Source of the DNA: Butyricicoccus sp. Marseille-Q5471
GTDB taxonomy: Bacteria > Bacillota > Clostridia > Oscillospirales > Butyricicoccaceae
Assembly: GCF_951230135.1 (NCBI RefSeq)
Contig: NZ_CATNVC010000003.1
Coordinates: 310,001 to 374,000 of the forward strand
Length of the DNA: 64,000 nt
Direction of reading: 5' to 3'
Shown here: positions 59,788 through 64,000 of the stretch, piece by piece
Position numbering within the stretch: the first letter of the stretch is position 1
Layout of the letters: each line of letters starts with the position of its first letter
Notes under the pieces: model-generated
Told to the model about the DNA's origin: nothing
The model's input: only the letters and a program-made list of their open reading frames with translations
The model's database searches: none
Translations under genes and position numbers: made by a program

Positions 59788-59840
59788 GTTACCCTGATAA
59801 AGCGAAAAAGGGCGGGCATACAGAGAAAGAGGAGTATACT

Positions 59841-62069
59841 ATGAACGCTTGGAACACCTTTGTACCCGGCTCTTGGCAGGATGAAGTGGACGTCCGCGAT
59901 TTTATTCAGAAGAACTACACCCCCTATGACGGCGACGCGGATTTTCTCGCGAAGCCGACCGCGCGCACCGAAAGCATGCGTGATAAATTCGAGGGTCTGC
60001 TCGCCGAGGAGCGCGAAAAGGACGGCGTGCGTAAGATCGACACCGACACCGTCATTACCATCACCGCCTTCGGCCCCGGCTATCTCGATCAGGAAAATGA
60101 GGTCATCGTCGGTTTGCAGACGGACGAGCCGCTCAAGCGTGCCTGCAATCCCTTCGGCGGCATGCGCATGGTGCGCGACGCGTGCAAAGCGTATGGCTAC
60201 GAGGTCTCGCCCGAGATTGAAAAGAATTTCACCTACCACAAGACGCATAACGACGGCGTGTTCGCGGGCTACACCAAGGACGTGCGCGAGGCGCGTCACG
60301 TCGGCCTGCTGACCGGCCTGCCCGACGCGTACGGCCGCGGCCGCATCATCGGCGACTACCGCCGCGTCGCCCTCTACGGCGTTGACCGTCTGATTGCCCT
60401 GAAGCAGCACGACAAGGACGCGCTGGGCGATGTGCCGACCACCGAAACCGAAATCCGCTGTGCCGAGGAGCTGACCGATCAGATCAAGGCACTGAAGGAC
60501 ATGGTGAAAATGGCCGCTTCCTACGGCTTTGATATTTCCCGTCCCGCCGAAACCGCGAAGGAAGCCGTGCAATGGGTGTATTTCGCCTACCTTGCGGGCA
60601 TTAAGGAGCAGAACGGCGCGGCGATGAGCCTTGGCCGTGTGTCCACCTTCCTCGATATCTATTTTGAGCGCGATTTGGCTGCCGGCGTGCTGACCGAGAC
60701 CGAAGCCCAGGAAATCATGGACGATTTCGTGCTGCATCTGCGTATGGCGCGTCACCTGCGCACGCCGGAGTACAACGAGCTGTTCGGCGGCGACCCGATG
60801 TGGATCACCGAGGCCATCGGCGGCATCGGCGAGGACGGCCGTCACATGGTCACCAAGAACTGCTTCCGTATGCTGCACACGCTGTACAACCTCAATCCCT
60901 CGGCCGAGCCCAATCTGACCGTATTGTGGAGCGAGCAGCTGCCCGAAAACTGGAAGCGCTTCATCGCTAAGGTTTCGATTGACACCGATGCGCTTCAGTA
61001 CGAAAACGACGACGTGATGCGCCCGTACTACGGCGACGATTACGCCATCGCCTGCTGCGTCTCCGCGATGCGCGTGGGCAAGGACATGCAGTTCTTCGGT
61101 GCGCGCGCCAACATTGCAAAGCTCGTCATGATGGCAATTAACGGCGGCCGCGACGGCATCAAGCTCGAGCAGGTCGGCCCTGAAATGCCCGTATACGAGG
61201 GCGAATACCTCGATTATGACGAGGTCTGCCGCCGCATTGACTTCTACCGTCCGTGGCTGGCCAAGACCTACGTTTCCGCGATGAACACCATCCACTATAT
61301 GCACGACAAGTACGCCTACGAAAAGAGCCAGATGGCGCTGCACGACACCGACGTCCGCCGCCTGATGGCGTTCGGCATTGCGGGCATGAGCTGCATGGCC
61401 GATTCGCTCTCCGCGATTAAGTATGCCAAGGTCAAGTGCATCCGTGACGCGGAGACCGGCATCATCGTCGATTTTGAGACCGAGGGAGAGTTCCCGAAGT
61501 TCGGCAACGACGATGACCGCGTTGATTCTATTGCCTGCGAGCAGGTTCAAGCATTCTATCAGGCGCTGACGCAGTTCCCGCTGTACCGCGGCGCGATTCA
61601 CACGCTGTCCATCCTGACGATCACCTCGAACGTCATGTACGGTAAAAAGACCGGCAACACCCCCGACGGCCGCCGCCGCGGCGAGCCGCTTGCTCCCGGC
61701 GCAAATCCGATGTCGGGCCGCGATACCTCGGGTGCGCTGGCGTCTCTCAACTCGGTTGCCAAGCTCAGCTATGACTACTGCCGCGACGGCATTTCCAACA
61801 CCTTCTCGATCACGCCGGGCGCACTCGGCAAGTCGGAGGAGGAGCGCGTGACCAATCTGGTGAACATTCTGGGCGGTTATTTCGGCCAGAACGCGCACCA
61901 TCTGAATGTCAACGTCCTCAACCGTGAAACGCTGATGGCGGCCTATGAGCATCCGGAGCAGTACCCCAACCTGACCATCCGTGTGTCGGGCTACGCGGTC
62001 AACTTCTACAAGCTCAGCCGCGAGCAGCAGCGCGAGGTTATTTCGCGCACCTTCCACGAGGCGATATAA
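59841..62069 (+). CDS. pflB: Pyruvate formate-lyase
   Basis: A 742-residue glycyl-radical enzyme converting pyruvate and CoA to acetyl-CoA and formate. Active-site cysteines are Cys405-Cys406 in [11 protein letters not shown] and the radical glycine is Gly717 in [15 protein letters not shown] precedes the ATG. The ZTP riboswitch upstream ties formate supply to one-carbon and purine status. The activase gene lies 434 bp downstream, after hairpin array C. Confidence 0.98.
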   Translation: MNAWNTFVPGSWQDEVDVRDFIQKNYTPYDGDADFLAKPTARTESMRDKFEGLLAEEREKDGVRKIDTDTVITITAFGPGYLDQENEVIVGLQTDEPLKRACNPFGGMRMVRDACKAYGYEVSPEIEKNFTYHKTHNDGVFAGYTKDVREARHVGLLTGLPDAYGRGRIIGDYRRVALYGVDRLIALKQHDKDALGDVPTTETEIRCAEELTDQIKALKDMVKMAASYGFDISRPAETAKEAVQWVYFAYLAGIKEQNGAAMSLGRVSTFLDIYFERDLAAGVLTETEAQEIMDDFVLHLRMARHLRTPEYNELFGGDPMWITEAIGGIGEDGRHMVTKNCFRMLHTLYNLNPSAEPNLTVLWSEQLPENWKRFIAKVSIDTDALQYENDDVMRPYYGDDYAIACCVSAMRVGKDMQFFGARANIAKLVMMAINGGRDGIKLEQVGPEMPVYEGEYLDYDEVCRRIDFYRPWLAKTYVSAMNTIHYMHDKYAYEKSQMALHDTDVRRLMAFGIAGMSCMADSLSAIKYAKVKCIRDAETGIIVDFETEGEFPKFGNDDDRVDSIACEQVQAFYQALTQFPLYRGAIHTLSILTITSNVMYGKKTGNTPDGRRRGEPLAPGANPMSGRDTSGALASLNSVAKLSYDYCRDGISNTFSITPGALGKSEEERVTNLVNILGGYFGQNAHHLNVNVLNRETLMAAYEHPEQYPNLTIRVSGYAVNFYKLSREQQREVISRTFHEAI

Positions 62070-62074
62070 GCTCC

Positions 62075-62445
62075 AAGGGGGACGCTGTCCCCCTTAGATA
62101 CGAAAAAAGTTCCGATGAAACTTTTTTCGATAACCCACTCGCCTTTTCACCGAAAAGGCGGCCGCGCCGCCGCGGTGCGGGCAGTGGTATGTTTCCGATC
62201 ACAAGTGACCGGAAACATCAATTTGACCCGCGGCAACGCCGCGGAAATGGGATGTGCACCCTGAGCACATGCAGGCGCGTCGCGCCGCTCAGCTGCGAAA
62301 AGCCGTTCGTCCTGCACCACCGAAATGCGAAAAGGGTGCTTGCCTCTCGACCGAAAACGGCGGCACGCAGAGAAAACAGGTATTACGCTGCGGAAAGCAG
62401 AGGATTCAAAAGGGGAGGAAAACCGCAGGTTGTCCTCCCTTTTTG
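62075..62445 (+). repeat. Multi-hairpin intergenic array C
   Basis: Starts 5 bp after the pflB stop. Hairpins: AAGGGGGAC/GTCCCCCTT (62075-62095); CGAAAAAAGTT/AACTTTTTTCG (62101-62129); CGCCTTTTC/GAAAAGGCG (62140-62160); ATGTTTCCG/CGGAAACAT around loop ATCACAAGTGAC (62189-62218); CCGCGGC/GCCGCGG around AAC (62228-62244). A terminator-like AAAGGGGAGGA/TCCTCCCTTT (about 62409-62442) ends it. The first, second and fourth match array A and the AAC-loop hairpin matches array B. The 434-bp gap has no evident gene. Confidence 0.75.
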
Positions 62446-62503
62446 CCCCCGCCGCGGGTGCGGCACCACTTCGTCCCCGATATCAGGAAAGGTTGTGAAG
62501 TCC

Positions 62504-63202
62504 ATGCAAGGCCGAATCAATTCCATCCAGTCGCTCGGCGCGGTCGACGGACCGGGACTGCGCTATGTTGTCTTTCTGCAAGGCTGTCCGCTGCGCTGCG
62601 TTTACTGCCATAATCCGGACACCTGGCTGTCCGAGGGCGGTGAACTCCTGACCGCGGACGAGCTGGTCCGGCGGGCGCTGCGGTACCGTCCTTATTGGAA
62701 AAACGGCGGCGGCGTGACCGTATCGGGCGGCGAGCCGCTGCTGCAGGCGCCGTTCGTTGCGGAGTTCTTTGAAAAGCTGCACGAGCAGGGCGTTCATACC
62801 GCGCTCGACACCTCGGGCGTGGGCAATCTGTCTGAGGCCGAGCGGGTGCTCCGCCACACCGATCTCGTGCTGTGCGACCTCAAATTCCTCACCAAGGTCG
62901 ACTATAAACGCTACTGCGGCGCGGATTTTGCACAGGTGGAGCACTTTTTGCAACTGACCGCGATGAAGCAAATTCCGCTTTGGGTGCGTCATGTGGTCGT
63001 GCCCGGCATGACCGACTCGCTCGAGCACATGCGCCGCGTGCGTGACAAAGCGCAAAGCTATCCCAATTTTGAAAAGCTGGAATTCCTGCCGTTCCACAAG
63101 CTGTGCATCGAAAAATATGACCGGCTCGGATTGGAATTTCCCCTGCGCGATACCCCTGCCATGAACGATGCATGGCTCAAGGAACTGATTGAAAAGCTGT
63201 AA
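62504..63202 (+). CDS. pflA: Pyruvate formate-lyase activating enzyme
   Basis: A 232-residue radical-SAM enzyme that installs the glycyl radical on PflB. The [4Fe-4S] motif is CPLRCVYCHNP (CxxxCxxC, about 28-38) and the SAM-binding GGEPLL follows near 77. The start MQGRINSI matches the family N-terminus (short segment, then SIQSLGAVDGPGLR) and follows AGGAAAGG; longer upstream frames run through the hairpin array. The terminator-like hairpin before it may lower its level relative to pflB. Confidence 0.97.
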   Translation: MQGRINSIQSLGAVDGPGLRYVVFLQGCPLRCVYCHNPDTWLSEGGELLTADELVRRALRYRPYWKNGGGVTVSGGEPLLQAPFVAEFFEKLHEQGVHTALDTSGVGNLSEAERVLRHTDLVLCDLKFLTKVDYKRYCGADFAQVEHFLQLTAMKQIPLWVRHVVVPGMTDSLEHMRRVRDKAQSYPNFEKLEFLPFHKLCIEKYDRLGLEFPLRDTPAMNDAWLKELIEKL

Positions 63203-63208
63203 CGCAAC

Positions 63209-63258
63209 ACCGCTCGGTCTGTACGGTCTGTACAAGTCCGGGCGGTTATTTTTTTATC
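63209..63258 (+). terminator. Terminator after pflA
   Basis: ACCGC-t-CGG pairs with CCG-g-GCGGT across a 20-nt loop containing a repeated GGTCTGTAC, followed by seven T. Confidence 0.75.
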
Positions 63259-63352
63259 CCGCCGCGCCGTAGGACACGCTACCCATGACCGGAAAAATAT
63301 GTTATACTGGTAACACTGAAAACCGACCGAAGAGGCGAGGGAGGGTGCAAGT

Positions 63353-64000
63353 ATGGGTCTGTTCCGGCTGATGATTGTGGATGATGAGGATCGTCTGCGC
63401 GAGGGACTGGTGCGGCGCATCGACTGGGAGGCGAGCGGCTTTGCGGTCGTCGGGCAGGCGGAAAACGGGCAGGCGGGACTGGAGCTTTCCGAGCGTCTTG
63501 CGCCCGATGTCATCATCACCGATATCAAAATGCCCTTTATGGACGGACTGGAGATGAGCCGCCGCATTCTGGAAAAGCAGCCGGGTATTAAAATTATCGT
63601 GTTGTCCGGCTTTGATGATTTTGAGTACGCGCAGGAGGCGCTTGCGCTCGGTACGGTCGAGTACATATTAAAACCCATCAGCGCGGACGAACTGGTGCGC
63701 ACACTGGAAAAGGTGCGCGTGCGGCTGACCGATGAATTACAGGAAAAACGCTCGGTCGAGCGTCTTCGGGAGCATTACCGCCGAAGCCTGCCCGTGCTGC
63801 GGGAGCAGCAGCTCGGCCGCCTGCTCGAGAAACGCCGCGCCGCGTCCGAGCCGATTGAGGACGAATGCCGCCGGCTCGGCCTTGACCTGGAGGCCGGCTG
63901 TTATGTGGTCAGCTATGTCATGGCGGAGCGGCAGGGCAGCGGCCTTGGCGAAACGGAGGAGCTGATTCCCGTTTCGCTGCGCGAGCTGACCGAAACGCAG
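63353..64000 (+). CDS. YesN/AraC-type response regulator, N-terminal part
   Basis: The first 216 codons of a gene that runs off the right edge. A receiver domain occupies about 5-125, with acidic pocket DDED, phospho-acceptor Asp in VIITDIKMPFMDGLE, and the KPIS lysine near residue 106. A linker with basic helices follows. YesN-type regulators carry a C-terminal AraC DNA-binding domain and often control sugar-uptake genes with a paired histidine kinase; that part is outside the window. GAGGGAGGG precedes the ATG, and a TATACT -10 box is at 63303-63308. Confidence 0.88.
   Translation, partial: MGLFRLMIVDDEDRLREGLVRRIDWEASGFAVVGQAENGQAGLELSERLAPDVIITDIKMPFMDGLEMSRRILEKQPGIKIIVLSGFDDFEYAQEALALGTVEYILKPISADELVRTLEKVRVRLTDELQEKRSVERLREHYRRSLPVLREQQLGRLLEKRRAASEPIEDECRRLGLDLEAGCYVVSYVMAERQGSGLGETEELIPVSLRELTETQ

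Noticed and set aside
62254-62503. Extended N-terminus of PflA running through array C
   Set aside because: Upstream frames cross several hairpins without a ribosome site, and family homology starts at the ATG at 62504.

Overview
The window reads as a piece of the chromosome of an anaerobic, fermentative, Gram-positive bacterium of the class Clostridia with fairly high GC, probably Oscillospiraceae/Butyricicoccaceae-like; the genus cannot be fixed from sequence alone. Support: pyruvate formate-lyase with its activase, an iron-dependent alcohol dehydrogenase, MurT/GatD lipid II amidation (a Gram-positive trait), lipoprotein-type binding proteins, an S-layer-domain surface protein, a Cys T-box leader, a ZTP riboswitch, and strong purine-rich ribosome binding sites.

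Layout. 1-11.0 kb is mostly housekeeping: a partial possible sensor gene, gapA, an ATPase of the PRK06851 type, uraA, a patatin-like hydrolase, rnr, a small membrane protein, an SDR oxidoreductase, a TtcA-like sulfurtransferase and an ABC exporter, then a decayed traX. 11.7-22.8 kb is the main accessory locus. A LacI regulator and a PfkB sugar kinase face a long operon: HAD phosphatase, two-domain AfuB/PhnV-type permease, ATPase, lipoprotein binding protein, small membrane protein, second LacI regulator, EEP-family phosphoesterase and second HAD phosphatase. Near-identical LacI-type operators sit at both divergent promoters, and a third lies at the promoter of a PHP phosphoesterase 15 kb away. 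I read this as a regulon for uptake and cytoplasmic processing of a phosphorylated organic compound, most likely a sugar phosphate. 22.9-28.5 kb holds an MgtC-like protein, a DMT transporter, an acetyltransferase gene broken by a 174-bp MITE, a Zn/Cd P-type ATPase with its operator, and the PHP gene.

28.7-38.2 kb is a maltodextrin locus (binding protein, two permeases, malQ, glgP), a third LacI-type regulator and a hydroxypyruvate-isomerase-like gene. 38.4-44.3 kb has the S-layer-type protein, ppa and ppk. 44.3-53.8 kb has cysS with its T-box, mfd, nifS-nifU, a CmpB-type membrane protein and an alcohol dehydrogenase. Three tRNA genes (Asn, Trp, Thr) follow, then a DUF4405 membrane protein, murT-gatD, an orphan phage-tail-like protein, pfkA, pflB under a ZTP riboswitch, pflA, and the start of a YesN-type response regulator.

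Beyond the genes, three long intergenic stretches (after the permease, after the binding protein, and between pflB and pflA) are arrays of strong hairpins. Several of these hairpins match each other in order, loop sequence and compensating base changes, which points to a structured intergenic element family that I do not recognise. Three dispersed 29-bp terminator hairpins share stem and loop, and an 11-base sequence containing a palindrome recurs at four unrelated places.
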